A DNA stretch of 64,000 nucleotides from Janthinobacterium sp. 61 (GCF_002846335.1 NZ_PJMQ01000001.1:186001-250000); one strand, 5' to 3'; positions 16,907 through 26,267 are shown, counted from the first letter of the stretch. Program-made: numbers and translations. Notes: generated by a model not told the origin, from the sequence alone.

Positions 16907-17248
16907 TCAGTGGCGGACACGCGGCGGCCGGGTGGCCTGCCGCGCGTCCGCTTCGGCAAGTGCGCCCGGTCCCGTTTGCCAAATGATGGCGCAAAACGGC
17001 GCCCCCTGGCGCGAGGGCGGGTACAGCGTGATGGGGTCGTTGTCGCATTCTTCGGCGTCGCAGTTGTCGCCGGGCTGGCCCGCATGGGCGCCGGGGTCAA
17101 GGCAATCCGCGACGAAGGCAGGCGTGGCAGTAGTGCCGGCCGCGATTGCATGCTGGAATGGGGAAGGGCTGGCGTAAGCCATGCTGGCGAACGCCTGGGG
17201 TAAGGCGATGAAAACAAAAAGGCAGAGCAGGACGAGAGCTCGTCTCAT
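16907..17248 (-). CDS. Small secreted protein of unknown function
   Basis: A 113-residue protein beginning MRRALVLLCLFVFIALPQAF, a clear signal peptide followed by ASMAYA. The mature part contains cysteines in VADCLDPG, DNCDAEECDND and APFCAII and no family I recognise. The frame stays open further upstream, but the start at 17248 is the one that gives a signal peptide. It is divergent from the M16 peptidase gene across about 235 bp. Probably periplasmic. Confidence 0.5.
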   Translation of the reverse strand: MRRALVLLCLFVFIALPQAFASMAYASPSPFQHAIAAGTTATPAFVADCLDPGAHAGQPGDNCDAEECDNDPITLYPPSRQGAPFCAIIWQTGPGALAEADARQATRPPRVRH

Positions 17249-17483
17249 ATACAGGCAGATAGTTCTGGAACTGAGGAGTATAACACGGGCAGATAACAGC
17301 TCCATGACAGGACTTGCGTAACTGATAAGTATGCCGTAAATTGGGAGGGCAATCATTTCCCTGGGCGGCGAAGACGCAGCGCGGACCTGTGGCAATTCTT
17401 GCGTTTGTATCGCATTGTGCTTACGCATCTTTCGTTTGTGCATCTTTCGCACTTTTATATCGTAGTGTTAATAGGACTCCGAC

Positions 17484-20330
17484 TTGAAACCAATTACCGC
17501 TCTCCTGCTTGCCGCCGGCATCCTTTCGCCTTCCTTCATCCTGGCAGCCACCCCGGTGGAAACCGCACCTACCCAGAAAACCGGCAAGGCTGCACCCAAC
17601 CGCAGCGCCGCCGTCAAAGTCACCTCCGTCGAAGGCATCACCGAATACCGTCTGGCCAATGGCTTGCGCGTGCTGCTGTTCCCCGACGCCAGCAAGCCTA
17701 CCTTGACCACCAACATCGTCTACCTGGTCGGCTCGCGCCATGAAAACTATGGCGAAACGGGGATGGCCCACTTGCTCGAGCACTTGCTGTTCAAGCCCAG
17801 CGCCAACTTCGGCATCAAGAAGGGCACGAAAACCCCCGTCGAGATCCTGAACTCGACGGGCGCGCAGTTCAACGGCACCACCTGGTACGACCGCACCAAT
17901 TACTACGCCACCTTCCCCGCCAACGACGACAACCTGCGCCAGATGCTGGCCATGGAAGCGGACCGCATGGTCAACGCGGCCATCGACCAGAACGATCTGT
18001 GGAATCCGAAGACGCAGAAGGGTGAAATGACGGTCGTGCGCAACGAGTTCGAGATGGGCGAGAGCGATCCGATCGGCGTGACGAGCGAACGCATCCAGGC
18101 CATTGCCTATGATTGGCACAATTACGGCAAGTCGACCATCGGCGCCCGTTCCGACATCGAGCAGGTGAACATTCCCCGCTTGCGCGCCTTTTATCATAAG
18201 TACTACCAGCCGGATAATGCCGTGCTGATGGTGGCGGGCCGTTTCGATGAAGCCAAGGTCTTGAAGCAGATCAATGAGCTGTTCGGCAAGATTCCAAAAC
18301 CGACGCGCGTGATCGAGCCGACCTACACGGCCGAACCGGTGCAAGATGGCGAGCGCGCCGTGACGGTGCGCCGCAGTGGCGGCACGCAATTCGTCGGCGC
18401 CGGCTATCACGTGGCGCCGTCCGGCAACCCCGATGCCGTCGCCATCGAGGTGCTGGGCCACGTGCTGACGGATGCTCCTGCCGGCCGTTTGCACAAGGCG
18501 CTGGTGGAAACCAAGCTGGCCAGCAAGATCGAATACAACTCGGTGAGCAACCTGGAGCCCGGTTACAACCTGTTTGGCGCGCTGGTGCCACTCGAAGGCA
18601 ACCTTGATGCAGCGCAAGCGGCCATGTTGAAGGTGCTGGAAGAGCTGAAATCGCAGCCGGTCACGGATGCGGAAGTGGCGCGCGTCAAGCAGCAATTGAA
18701 CAAGCAGATCGAACTGGCCACCTCGAACACGGCGCGCCTGACGATTGCCCTGACGGAGTCCCTGGCGGCCGGCGACTGGCGTCTGTTCTTCCTGCAGCGC
18801 GACCAGCTCGACAAATTGACGACGGCGCAGGTGCAGGCGGCGGCCGAGAAATACCTGAAGAGCTCGAATCGCACCCTGGGCCGCTTCATTCCTACCGATG
18901 CGCCGGACCGCACTGTCGTGCCGGCCTACGCCGACGTGGCGCCGCAACTGGCCGGCTATACGGGCCGCGCCGTGGTGGCGCAAGGCGAAGCGTTCGATCC
19001 CAGCCCGGACAATATCGAAGCGCGCACTACGCGCTTCACTTTGCCGAACGGTTTGAAGGGCGCCTTGCTGCCGAAGAAAACCAAGGGCAGCACCGTCAGC
19101 GTCGTGCTGAAATTGCAGATCGGCAGCGAAGAGAGCTTGCGCGGCAAGGGGGCAGTGGGCAGTTACACGGCTAATCTGCTGTCGCGCGGCACGGATAAAC
19201 TGTCGCGCCAGGAAGTGAAGGACAAATTCGACCAGCTGGGCACGCAAGTGGCCATCTCGGGCGGCGCCGAGGGCGTCACGGCAATGCTGACGGGCAAGCG
19301 CGAGAACTTGCCGGCCGCCATGGACCTGCTGGCGCAAGTGCTGCAAAAGCCGGCCCTGAACGAAACGGAATTCCTGGAATTGCAGCGCGAACGCGTCGGC
19401 CGCGCCGAGCAGGAATTGCCTGAACCGCAACCGCAGGCCGTGAACGCCTTCCGCCGCCTGCTCGATGCCACGCCGCCAGGTCATGTGCGCCATATCGGCA
19501 CCTTGCCAGAAGAACTGGCGCAATGGAAAGCCATCAAGGTAGCCGATGTGCAAGCCTTCCATGGCGCCTACTATGGCGCGTCGAACGCCACCTTTACCGC
19601 CGTGGGAGACTTCGACCCTGCCGCGCTGAAGGCGCAAGTGGCCAGCCTGTACGGCAGCTGGAAGGCGAAGCAGCCGTATGTGCGCATTCCTGACGCCGTC
19701 AAGCCCGTCAGTGGCGAGAAAGTCACGCTGGAAACGCCGGACAAGGCCAATAGCGTGCTGTTCGCCATCCAGCCGATTCCCCTCAAGGATGACGCCGCCA
19801 GCTATCCGGCCTTGCTGATCGCCAATCACATGCTCGGTGGCGGCGCCTTGCGCAGCCGCCTGGCGGACCGCATCCGCCAGAAGGAAGGCCTGTCGTACGG
19901 CGTCGGCTCGCAAGTGACCGTGCCATCGCGCGAGCCGGCCGGCTTCTGGATGGCGTATGCCATCAGCGCGCCGCAAAACACGGTCAAGGTGGAAGCGGCC
20001 CTGCGCGAGGAAATCGCCAAGGTGCTGGCTGACGGCTTTACGCAAGAGGAATTGGTCGAGGCGAAGAAAGGCTGGCTGCAATCGGAAGAAGTGGGCCGCA
20101 CGCAAGACAGTGGCCTGGCGCGTGGTCTGGCCGAATACCTGGCGCAAGACCGTACCATGGCTTACGACAAGGACCTGGAAGCGAAAGTGGCAGCATTGAC
20201 CCTGGCGCAAGTGAACCAGGGCTTGCGCGAGTACCTGAAGCCATCGGCCATCTCGATCGTGACGGCCGGCGATTTTGCCAAGGTGGCGAAAGAGGGTGAG
20301 AGCGGCGCGAAGGCAACGACGTCGAAATAA
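17484..20330 (+). CDS. M16 family zinc metallopeptidase (double-domain, pitrilysin type)
   Basis: A 948-residue exported peptidase. The signal peptide is MKPITALLLAAGILSPSF with cleavage near ILAATP. The inverted zinc motif HLLEH is at 96-100, and the downstream glutamate is in VVRNEFEMGESD, so the first M16 module is catalytic. The second half (about 500-930) is an inactive M16 module but keeps the Arg/Tyr pair region SRLADRIRQKEGLSYGVGSQ that helps substrate binding. Start codon TTG at 17484 with AGGA upstream. It probably degrades peptides in the periplasm. A strong terminator follows. Confidence 0.9.
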   Translation: MKPITALLLAAGILSPSFILAATPVETAPTQKTGKAAPNRSAAVKVTSVEGITEYRLANGLRVLLFPDASKPTLTTNIVYLVGSRHENYGETGMAHLLEHLLFKPSANFGIKKGTKTPVEILNSTGAQFNGTTWYDRTNYYATFPANDDNLRQMLAMEADRMVNAAIDQNDLWNPKTQKGEMTVVRNEFEMGESDPIGVTSERIQAIAYDWHNYGKSTIGARSDIEQVNIPRLRAFYHKYYQPDNAVLMVAGRFDEAKVLKQINELFGKIPKPTRVIEPTYTAEPVQDGERAVTVRRSGGTQFVGAGYHVAPSGNPDAVAIEVLGHVLTDAPAGRLHKALVETKLASKIEYNSVSNLEPGYNLFGALVPLEGNLDAAQAAMLKVLEELKSQPVTDAEVARVKQQLNKQIELATSNTARLTIALTESLAAGDWRLFFLQRDQLDKLTTAQVQAAAEKYLKSSNRTLGRFIPTDAPDRTVVPAYADVAPQLAGYTGRAVVAQGEAFDPSPDNIEARTTRFTLPNGLKGALLPKKTKGSTVSVVLKLQIGSEESLRGKGAVGSYTANLLSRGTDKLSRQEVKDKFDQLGTQVAISGGAEGVTAMLTGKRENLPAAMDLLAQVLQKPALNETEFLELQRERVGRAEQELPEPQPQAVNAFRRLLDATPPGHVRHIGTLPEELAQWKAIKVADVQAFHGAYYGASNATFTAVGDFDPAALKAQVASLYGSWKAKQPYVRIPDAVKPVSGEKVTLETPDKANSVLFAIQPIPLKDDAASYPALLIANHMLGGGALRSRLADRIRQKEGLSYGVGSQVTVPSREPAGFWMAYAISAPQNTVKVEAALREEIAKVLADGFTQEELVEAKKGWLQSEEVGRTQDSGLARGLAEYLAQDRTMAYDKDLEAKVAALTLAQVNQGLREYLKPSAISIVTAGDFAKVAKEGESGAKATTSK

Positions 20331-20343
20331 GCTGTTTTACAGA

Positions 20344-20383
20344 CAAAAAACCCGCCGGCAATGACCTTGCCGGCGGGTTTTTT
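20344..20383 (+). terminator. Rho-independent terminator after the M16 peptidase gene
   Basis: AACCCGCCGGCAA and TTGCCGGCGGGTT form a perfect stem around a short loop, followed by TTTTTTT. An A-run on the other side lets it also stop the convergent OmpA-family gene. Confidence 0.85.
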
Positions 20384-20400
20384 TATTGATGCGTGTCAGC

Positions 20401-21084
20401 TTAGCGTGGTGCCATTTCGGCTACGTAGATTTCCACGCGGCGGTTGCGTGCGCGTCCCGAGGCATCGGCGTTCGAGGCGATAGGCTCGCGGGCGCCGCGG
20501 CCTTCCGTGACGACGCGGGTCGGCGAGACGCCGCGCATGGACAGGTAGTCGCGCGTGTGAGCCGCGCGTTCCACCGACAGCGGTTCGTTGATGGAAGCGC
20601 TGCCCGTGCTGTCCGTATGGCCGATGATACTGACCGTGGTGTTCTGGTTTTCGTTCAGGGTGGCGGCAAAACGGTCGAGAATGGGGCGGAAGTTGCCCTT
20701 GATGTCGGCGCGGTTGGTGTCGAAGGAAATGTCGCTTGGAATTTCCATTTTCAAGCGGTTATCGGCCGTCTGCGACACTTGCACACCAGTACCCTGTGTC
20801 GCTTGTTCCATCGCGCGCTTCTGGTTTTCCATGCGGTTCGACCAGATATTGCCGATGACGGCGCCCGCTGCCGCGCCGATCAGGGCGCCGCCAGCCGTGC
20901 GGCCGCCGCTGCCGCCACCGGTGGTGCCGCCGATCAAGGCGCCCAGGCCTGCGCCCACGCCTGCGCCCGTGGCCGTGCCACGTTGTGTGGCGGACATATC
21001 CGCGCAGCCGCTAGCGGCCAGTGCGATAACCAGCATGCCGATCAGGGATTTGGCGCCAGGGCCTTTTTTGAATGTTTCTTTCAT
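20401..21084 (-). CDS. OmpA family lipoprotein with glycine zipper (YiaD-like)
   Basis: A 227-residue lipoprotein with lipobox ALAASGCADM. A Gly-zipper stretch spans about 38-80 (GAGVGAGLGALIGG, GGALIGAAAGAVIG) and may insert into a membrane. The C-terminal OmpA peptidoglycan-binding domain (SFDTNRADIKGNFRPILDR, IIGHTDSTGS, NRRVEIYV) has the Asp and Arg that bind diaminopimelate. The architecture matches YiaD. It opens the envelope-stress cluster. A degenerate relative of the cluster dyad, TGTGCACACTGTACA, lies at 21167-21181, about 83 bp upstream. Confidence 0.85.
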   Translation of the reverse strand: MKETFKKGPGAKSLIGMLVIALAASGCADMSATQRGTATGAGVGAGLGALIGGTTGGGSGGRTAGGALIGAAAGAVIGNIWSNRMENQKRAMEQATQGTGVQVSQTADNRLKMEIPSDISFDTNRADIKGNFRPILDRFAATLNENQNTTVSIIGHTDSTGSASINEPLSVERAAHTRDYLSMRGVSPTRVVTEGRGAREPIASNADASGRARNRRVEIYVAEMAPR

Positions 21085-21251
21085 GGATTTTCTCCTTGTG
21101 TTGTTATTGGGACATACCCAGGAATTACCTGCACACGTTACTGCAAAATGCCGCGGCTTGCCAGCGTGTGCACACTGTACATAAAAGGCGACAAAAAGGC
21201 GGCGCCCGTTTGCACGTGCGCCGCCCTGTCACCCCGCGCTAACGGCCTGGG

Positions 21252-21398
21252 CTATAAGCCGCGCCCGCTGATCAGGCGCAACAGGATCATGATGACCGCC
21301 ACCACCAGCAGAATGTGGATGAAGCCACCGATGGTGTAGGAAGTTACCAGGCCCAGCAGCCAAAGAATAATGAGTACGACGGCGATTGTATACAGCAT
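21252..21398 (-). CDS. lmo0937-type tiny membrane protein
   Basis: A 48-residue protein made of two hydrophobic helices (YTIAVVLIILWLLGLVTSYT and GGFIHILLVVAVIMILLRLI) ending SGRGL. This is the lmo0937 family pattern, common in general-stress clusters. GGAGGACATATC before the ATG is an excellent ribosome binding site. The dyad at 21558-21573 lies about 160 bp upstream. Function unknown; inner-membrane location expected. Confidence 0.8.
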   Translation of the reverse strand: MLYTIAVVLIILWLLGLVTSYTIGGFIHILLVVAVIMILLRLISGRGL

Positions 21399-21557
21399 GA
21401 TATGTCCTCCGAGAGTAATGTGTGGATGACGGCGACTGCCTTGGCCTTGTGAGGCGCTGGCGTCTGGCGCTGTCATCGGCTTTTTGTCATTGCGCGGCGA
21501 CTGGGTCGCTGAACGCTGATGCCATGACTTAGTGTCTACTTTGTTTCCCTTGTGTTC

Positions 21558-21573
21558 TGTACGCTGTCGTACA
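21558..21573. promoter_or_regulatory. Cluster dyad site 1
   Basis: TGTACGCTGTCGTACA is a perfect 6+4+6 inverted repeat. With flanks (TTC before, CAAG after) it is nearly identical to the reverse complement of the site at 32176. It lies upstream of the lmo0937-type gene. See the finding on the shared operator. Confidence 0.6.
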
Positions 21574-21583
21574 CAAGGATCAA

Positions 21584-21829
21584 CTATTGGGGCCGGTCGG
21601 CGTGTTCGTCTGCCATGCCCGGTATCCAGGCCAACATGCCGGCCATGCCGACGGCGCCCGCCAGGCAACTGACCATGCCGCCCGTCAGCAGCAGCATGAC
21701 GCCGAACACGGGCGCGCTTGCTTGCAATTGCGCCAGGTCCAAGGCGCAGAAGCCCAGCGCGGTGGCCAGGATGCCGCCACCGATAAAGCCGAGCCAGATC
21801 CGGTTGGCGCCTGTCTTGTCGTTTTTCAT
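21584..21829 (-). CDS. Small membrane protein of unknown function
   Basis: An 81-residue protein starting MKNDKTGANRIWLGFIGGGI with two predicted membrane helices (about 11-30 and 42-66) and an acidic tail (DEHADRPQ). AAGGAGATGCG precedes the ATG at 21829. No family recognised. A dyad site at 21897-21912 is 68 bp upstream, linking it to the neighbouring stress genes. Confidence 0.65.
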   Translation of the reverse strand: MKNDKTGANRIWLGFIGGGILATALGFCALDLAQLQASAPVFGVMLLLTGGMVSCLAGAVGMAGMLAWIPGMADEHADRPQ

Positions 21830-21896
21830 CGCATCTCCTTGAAGATATCCGTTGAGCTTTCCTGAGTGCATCATCTCGCGGGACGGCAAGCTCATC

Positions 21897-21912
21897 TGTA
21901 CGCCAACGAACA
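21897..21912. promoter_or_regulatory. Cluster dyad site 2
   Basis: TGTACGCCAACGAACA differs from the perfect dyad by one base in the right half (CGAACA for CGTACA). It is 68 bp upstream of the 81-residue membrane protein gene. Confidence 0.5.
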
Positions 21913-21994
21913 TGGCCAAAAAGAAAACGCCCGGACAGGCCTGGCGTGTGTGTAATGTGCCACATTGTCGGGCGGCGCGCTGGCCGCCGACCGC

Positions 21995-22648
21995 TTAGCC
22001 GATGGCGCGCAGGCCGCCATTGACGACGCGCACGCGGTCGCCCTGGCGCCAGTTCGGCGCGGCGCTCTGGTGTACGGTGCGCGTCTTGCCGTTGTCGAGG
22101 CGCACGACGATGTTGTAGCTGCGCGTGGCGCGCACGCTGCCTTCGATCTGGTTGCCAGCCACGGCGCCGCCAACAGCGCCCAGTACGGTGGCCAGCTGCT
22201 TGCCATGGCCGCCGCCCACCTGGTTGCCCAGCAAGCCGCCAACGACGGCGCCGCCGGCCGCACCCACGCCGCTGCCTTCGGCGCGCGTATTGACTTCATG
22301 GATGGCCTCGATCACGCCGCAATTGCCGCACACCTGCGGCGCCGGGGCTGCCGCATATTGCTGCTGTGGTTGCTGTTGGGGCTGCGGCTGGCGCACGGGT
22401 TCCCGCTGTTGCGGCGGCGGCAGGGCAGCCAGCGCTTGCGCGCCTGCAGGCTGCAGGTTCGTTTGTGGCTGGTTCGCCTGCAGGCTGGCCAGCTGTTCTG
22501 CCGAAGTGCTGGCCGCCAGTGGCTGGGCATCGCGCTGCGAAGAGGGCAGCCAGCCCATCAGGGCCGCCGTGCCCACGCCGCAAAACAGCAGGACGGCGAC
22601 GGCGGCGGCAAGCACCAGCGGATGGAGGGATTTGGTGGTGGTGGTCAT
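21995..22648 (-). CDS. Glycine-zipper 2TM domain protein
   Basis: A 217-residue protein with an N-terminal membrane anchor (HPLVLAAAVAVLLFCGVGTA), a Gln/Pro-rich linker (about 45-105), then the Gly-zipper 2TM segment GVGAAGGAVVGGLLGNQVGG and GAVGGAVAGNQIEG, and a C-terminal beta domain (YNIVVRLDNGKTRTVHQ, DRVRVVNGGLR). This is the SlyB/17-kDa antigen-like pattern, here anchored rather than lipidated. It is divergent from the Crp/Fnr gene, with a dyad site between. It probably supports outer-membrane integrity under stress. Confidence 0.8.
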   Translation of the reverse strand: MTTTTKSLHPLVLAAAVAVLLFCGVGTAALMGWLPSSQRDAQPLAASTSAEQLASLQANQPQTNLQPAGAQALAALPPPQQREPVRQPQPQQQPQQQYAAAPAPQVCGNCGVIEAIHEVNTRAEGSGVGAAGGAVVGGLLGNQVGGGHGKQLATVLGAVGGAVAGNQIEGSVRATRSYNIVVRLDNGKTRTVHQSAAPNWRQGDRVRVVNGGLRAIG

Positions 22649-22738
22649 GGAGAGCTCCTTGGTTTTTTTAAATAATGAAATGGGTAGTGCGTGTTATCCG
22701 TGCATGCAGCCAGTGTGCTGTGCTGCGTGCCCCGCTTC

Positions 22739-22754
22739 CGTGCGTCACCGTACA
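22739..22754. promoter_or_regulatory. Cluster dyad site 3, in the glycine-zipper / Crp-Fnr divergent promoter
   Basis: CGTGCGTCACCGTACA keeps the right half CGTACA and the N4 spacing. The left half has two changes. It is 71 bp upstream of the Crp/Fnr gene and 91 bp upstream of the divergent glycine-zipper gene, so it could serve autoregulation. Confidence 0.45.
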
Positions 22755-22824
22755 TACAGGGACGGTACTGCACCGTAGGCTAAGTAAAAATTATGTCGAG
22801 TTGTAACGACACCAGGGAAAAGCA

Positions 22825-23601
22825 ATGCCACCAAGGAACGTCAGCATGACCCTGTCCCGCGACACAGGCCGATCCGGCCTGGGCACGCCTGCGGGCACGC
22901 TTGACGCTGGCAACCGTTTGCTGGCCAGCCTGCCCGAGCCCGACTTGCGGCACCTGACGGCGCTGTTCGATACGGTCACGGTCGAGGTGGGCGAGGTGCT
23001 CTACGAACCGGGCCAGCCTATTGGCCACATCTATTTCCCCAGCGACTGCCTGATCTCGCTGCTGGCCGTGGCGGAAGGCCGGATGACCCTGGAAGTGGGT
23101 TCCGTCGGCCGCGAAGGCGTGCTGGGCGCTTCCGTCGCGCTGGGCCATGACTTGGCGCAGGTGCGTGCCGTGGTGCAACGTTCCGGCAGGGCCAGTCGCA
23201 TCGGCCGGGCCGAGTTCTGCGCCGAGTTCGCCCAGCTCGATTCCCTGCAGCGCCTGCTGTATCGCTACACGGACACCTTGCTGGCGCAAGCCATCCAGAT
23301 TGCCGTGTGCAGCCGCTTTCACGTACTTGAGGCGCGTCTGGCCCGTTCGCTGCTGATCACGCGCGACCGCCTGCAGTCGGAAAAATTTCACCTGACGCAT
23401 GAATTCCTTGCCCATACCCTGGGCGTGAGGCGGGTTGGCGTGACCAAGGCGGCCAGCGCGCTGCAACAGCAAAAACTGATTACCTACAGCCGCGGCAATA
23501 TCGAAATCCTCGATTCGGCCGGCCTGGAAGCCGTCTCCTGCCGTTGCTACGCGCTGGTCAAGGATAGCGGCGCCATCGGCATGGCCAACGTCTTCGTCTG
23601 A
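22825..23601 (+). CDS. Crp/Fnr family transcriptional regulator
   Basis: A 258-residue regulator. A cNMP-binding-like beta roll covers about residues 25-145 (GEVLYEPGQPIGHIYFPSDC and SVGREGVLGAS). It lacks the classic cAMP-contact signature and the N-terminal Fe-S cysteines of FNR, so the signal is unknown. The winged HTH is at about 185-235 (EFLAHTLGVRRVGVTKAASA). Compared with E. coli CRP, the base-reading Arg is kept but the following Glu is Val and the later Arg is Lys, so a different DNA site is expected. ATG at 22825 or 22846. Candidate master regulator of the surrounding stress genes (inference). Confidence 0.85.
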   Translation: MPPRNVSMTLSRDTGRSGLGTPAGTLDAGNRLLASLPEPDLRHLTALFDTVTVEVGEVLYEPGQPIGHIYFPSDCLISLLAVAEGRMTLEVGSVGREGVLGASVALGHDLAQVRAVVQRSGRASRIGRAEFCAEFAQLDSLQRLLYRYTDTLLAQAIQIAVCSRFHVLEARLARSLLITRDRLQSEKFHLTHEFLAHTLGVRRVGVTKAASALQQQKLITYSRGNIEILDSAGLEAVSCRCYALVKDSGAIGMANVFV

Positions 23602-23626
23602 TTTTCCTCATCCTCGTGCCGCAGAC

Positions 23627-23672
23627 GCAAAAAAGCGGGGCGGGCGCCTGGGCACCCACCCCGCTTTCTTGA
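23627..23672. terminator. Bidirectional terminator between Crp/Fnr and OsmB-like genes
   Basis: AAAGCGGGGCGGGCGCC pairs with GGGCACCCACCCCGCTTT, allowing G-U pairs, flanked by an A-run and a short T-run. It separates two convergent genes. Confidence 0.7.
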
Positions 23673-23679
23673 TCAGCAA

Positions 23680-23898
23680 TTACTTCGGCTTGACCTGGTT
23701 ACCGATCACGCCGCCGACGGCGGCGCCGCCGACTGCGCCGACGGCGCTGCCGCCCGTCAGCACGGAACCGGCAACGGCGCCGACACCGGCGCCGATGGCC
23801 GTGTTTTTATCCTGGCCCGACATGTTGGCGCAAGCGGTCAAGCTCAGCAGCAGAGCTGCAACGGAAGTGGTAGCGGCGATTTTTTTAATGATTTGCAT
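23680..23898 (-). CDS. OsmB-like glycine-zipper lipoprotein
   Basis: A 72-residue lipoprotein: signal IIKKIAATTSVAALLLSLTA with lipobox TACANMSG, then a single Gly-zipper hairpin (GAGVGAVAGSVLTGG and GAVGGAAVGGVIGNQ). Size and layout match E. coli OsmB, an osmotically induced outer-membrane lipoprotein. GGAG precedes the ATG. A dyad-like site lies 117 bp upstream (24015-24030). Confidence 0.8.
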   Translation of the reverse strand: MQIIKKIAATTSVAALLLSLTACANMSGQDKNTAIGAGVGAVAGSVLTGGSAVGAVGGAAVGGVIGNQVKPK

Positions 23899-24014
23899 GA
23901 TAGTTCTCCTATGAATTCGGACCTCGTGGCGCCGGCTTGGTAGTGGCCGGTGGAATTTCGTATCGCCACGTGTTCAGGCACGATCACAGAATAGGATTGT
24001 GACAAGGCAGGGTC

Positions 24015-24030
24015 TGTTCGGCAACGCACA
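24015..24030. promoter_or_regulatory. Cluster dyad site 4
   Basis: TGTTCGGCAACGCACA has one change in each half relative to TGTACG-N4-CGTACA. Its reverse complement with flanks closely matches the site at 26268 (CTATGTGCG, then CCGAAC). It is upstream of the OsmB-like gene. Confidence 0.45.
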
Positions 24031-24072
24031 TAGGGGTGTAACAATTGTAAATGCCCCCGGTTGTCGTACCGT

Positions 24073-26121
24073 TCAGCGGCTTTTGCCCGCTGTCCTGCCT
24101 GGTTTTGGCGCCACCGGCTTGACGCGCGCCTGGGCCAGCAGGCTTGCACATTCACTGTCCTCGCCGGGACCGGTATTGACCAAGGGCAGCAGGGCGGCCA
24201 CGGGCGCCACCACGGCCAGCGCCAGGGCGCCGCCGGCGCGCAGGGCCAGCACACCCTTGTCGACGCTCACGTCGGGCTTGCTGAAAGTTCCCTGCACATA
24301 CAGGGGCGAACGTAGCGAAAAGACGCGCAAGCCCTTGCTGTCCGGCTGCAGAGTCAGGTCCAGCTGCTCATTGGCCAGGTTCACCGTGCCATCGACATGC
24401 AGCAGGGCATCGTCCGTGTCGACGATGAACTGGCGCGTGCGCATCATGCCCTTGGTGACGACGAAATCGGCGGCCATGCAGTTCAGCTTGACCTGCTTGT
24501 CGCCCACCAGCTTGGTCAGCACAATACTGCCGATATTCAATCCCATTTCTTCCAGTAGCAGCTTGCTGATGCTGCCCCGGTTGATCAGCGCCCGCACTTC
24601 GCCATTCGAACTGCCCAGCAGGCTGGCGACGGAATTGCCCGTGGCCGACAGCGAAGCATCGCCATTGATTTCACCCATGCTCGCTTGCAGCGCCGGCAGG
24701 CGGGGAAACAGTTGCTGGATGTGCAGATGGCGGGCACTGGCCTTGAGCTCGGCCGCGATGCCGTTGGCAATGACCTTGCCGCTGCCGTCCAGCTTGATCT
24801 GCGAGCTCAGCGTGCCGCCCGCCACATTGAAGTTGAGCGGCGTCAAGGACAGCACTCCATCCGTCAGCACCACATGCGTGTCGAGCTTGCTGATCGGCAA
24901 CTCGGCATCGCGCGTGATTTTATCGGCCGTGTAGCGCACGTCGGCGTCCAGGCTGGTCCAGCGTTCCGTCTTGAACGTTTCTACCGGCAGCACGCGGCCA
25001 GCCGGCTGCGTCGACGGCACGCCCCGCTCCTTCTTGCTGGCGCTGGAATCGGCACCTACCAGCGGGCCAAGGTCGGAAAACTGCAGCAGGCGCGAGTGCA
25101 CTTCGCCCGTCAGGCGCTTGCGCGGCGTGTTGGCCGAAAACGCCAGCTTGCCGCTAATGTCGCTCGACCCCACCTTGCCGCTGAACTTGTCGTAGACCCA
25201 TTCGCCGCCGCGGGGCGCCAGGGTGCCGGTCAAATGGCCTTCCGTGCTGAAGTGCGGCGTTTCCGGCAGCAACACGCCCGTCAATGGATACAGGCGCGCC
25301 ATGCTGGGCCCGGATATTTTCAGGCGCACGTCGAGCGCGGCAAGGTCTGCCGGGCGCGTCAGCGTGCCTTCGATGGCCACGCTGCTGCCGCTCGCGCGCA
25401 TGTCGGCCTGGATGGGGAAGGGTGTGCCTTGCTGCTGCAGCGACAGCACGCCGCCCGCCTTGCCGCCGCCCTGGATGTTTTCGCCACGGTATTTGCCGGC
25501 CAGCTTCCAGGCGATGCCGTAGCGCGCATCGTCCGCGATGGTGTCGACATCGGCGCGCATCGCCGTGTGCGTGACTGCATCGTCCAGCGTCACAGTGCCC
25601 TTGCTGAAGACCACGCTTTGCAGTTCCAGCTGCCACGGCGATGGCTGCTCCTGCTTGTCGAAGGTCCAGTTGTTTTTGCCATCTTTGTTGCGCAGCAGGC
25701 GCACCTGCGGCGTGTCGAAGCGCAATTGCGGGATGATGATTTTCTTGTCCAGCAGGGCCAGGGGATTGAGCGTAAACGCCAGCTGGCTCACGCTGGCCAG
25801 TGGCGCCTGCTCATCCGCCGCTGCCATGGTACTCGGGTTGCCCAGGCGTACGTCTTGCGCCTGCAAGTGCGGCCACGGCAGGTAGGTACGCCAGCTTTGT
25901 TGCCCCGCGGCGGGTGGCTGCTGCCACGTCAGCGACAGGTCGCCCGCGATGGCGAAGGGCCGGCCCAGCGCTTCGCTGGCGCGCGCATTGAGCCAGGGCT
26001 TGGCGCGGTTCCAGTCCATATTGAGCAGGACGACGGCGGCCGTGACGGGCAGGGCGACCAGCACGGCGGCGCTGGCGAGGGCGATTTTCTGGCGGCGCGA
26101 GAGAGAGATAGAACGTGGCAT
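24073..26121 (-). CDS. AsmA family protein
   Basis: A 682-residue AsmA-like protein. A membrane anchor is near residues 12-32 (ALASAAVLVALPVTAAVVLL), followed by the AsmA N-terminal signature (NRAKPWLNARASEALGRPFA) and a long beta-rich periplasmic body. The C-terminal AsmA_2 region has LLGSSNGEVRALINRGSISK and the final SLRSPLYVQGTFSKPDVSVD. AsmA-like proteins are bridge-like lipid-transfer proteins that supply phospholipid to the outer membrane. The context of envelope-stress genes fits that role. Length is typical of the family. Confidence 0.85.
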   Translation of the reverse strand: MPRSISLSRRQKIALASAAVLVALPVTAAVVLLNMDWNRAKPWLNARASEALGRPFAIAGDLSLTWQQPPAAGQQSWRTYLPWPHLQAQDVRLGNPSTMAAADEQAPLASVSQLAFTLNPLALLDKKIIIPQLRFDTPQVRLLRNKDGKNNWTFDKQEQPSPWQLELQSVVFSKGTVTLDDAVTHTAMRADVDTIADDARYGIAWKLAGKYRGENIQGGGKAGGVLSLQQQGTPFPIQADMRASGSSVAIEGTLTRPADLAALDVRLKISGPSMARLYPLTGVLLPETPHFSTEGHLTGTLAPRGGEWVYDKFSGKVGSSDISGKLAFSANTPRKRLTGEVHSRLLQFSDLGPLVGADSSASKKERGVPSTQPAGRVLPVETFKTERWTSLDADVRYTADKITRDAELPISKLDTHVVLTDGVLSLTPLNFNVAGGTLSSQIKLDGSGKVIANGIAAELKASARHLHIQQLFPRLPALQASMGEINGDASLSATGNSVASLLGSSNGEVRALINRGSISKLLLEEMGLNIGSIVLTKLVGDKQVKLNCMAADFVVTKGMMRTRQFIVDTDDALLHVDGTVNLANEQLDLTLQPDSKGLRVFSLRSPLYVQGTFSKPDVSVDKGVLALRAGGALALAVVAPVAALLPLVNTGPGEDSECASLLAQARVKPVAPKPGRTAGKSR

Positions 26122-26267
26122 AGGGTGTGGGGTAAGAAGTGTTTCTTTCTGAACAGAAGCACGATGCTACAGGAATCGCTTAAAAACCGGGCCCGTTTCA
26201 GGTTTTGCTGTCGCAGGCGTGCGCTGGCGCACGTTGCCCATGCAAGTATTGTCGATTTCTTACTCTA

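Noticed and set aside
17421..20210. A 929-codon open frame antisense to the M16 peptidase gene
   Set aside because: High-GC shadow frame; composition is His/Arg/Gln-rich without domains, and the sense strand encodes a complete M16 peptidase with catalytic motifs.
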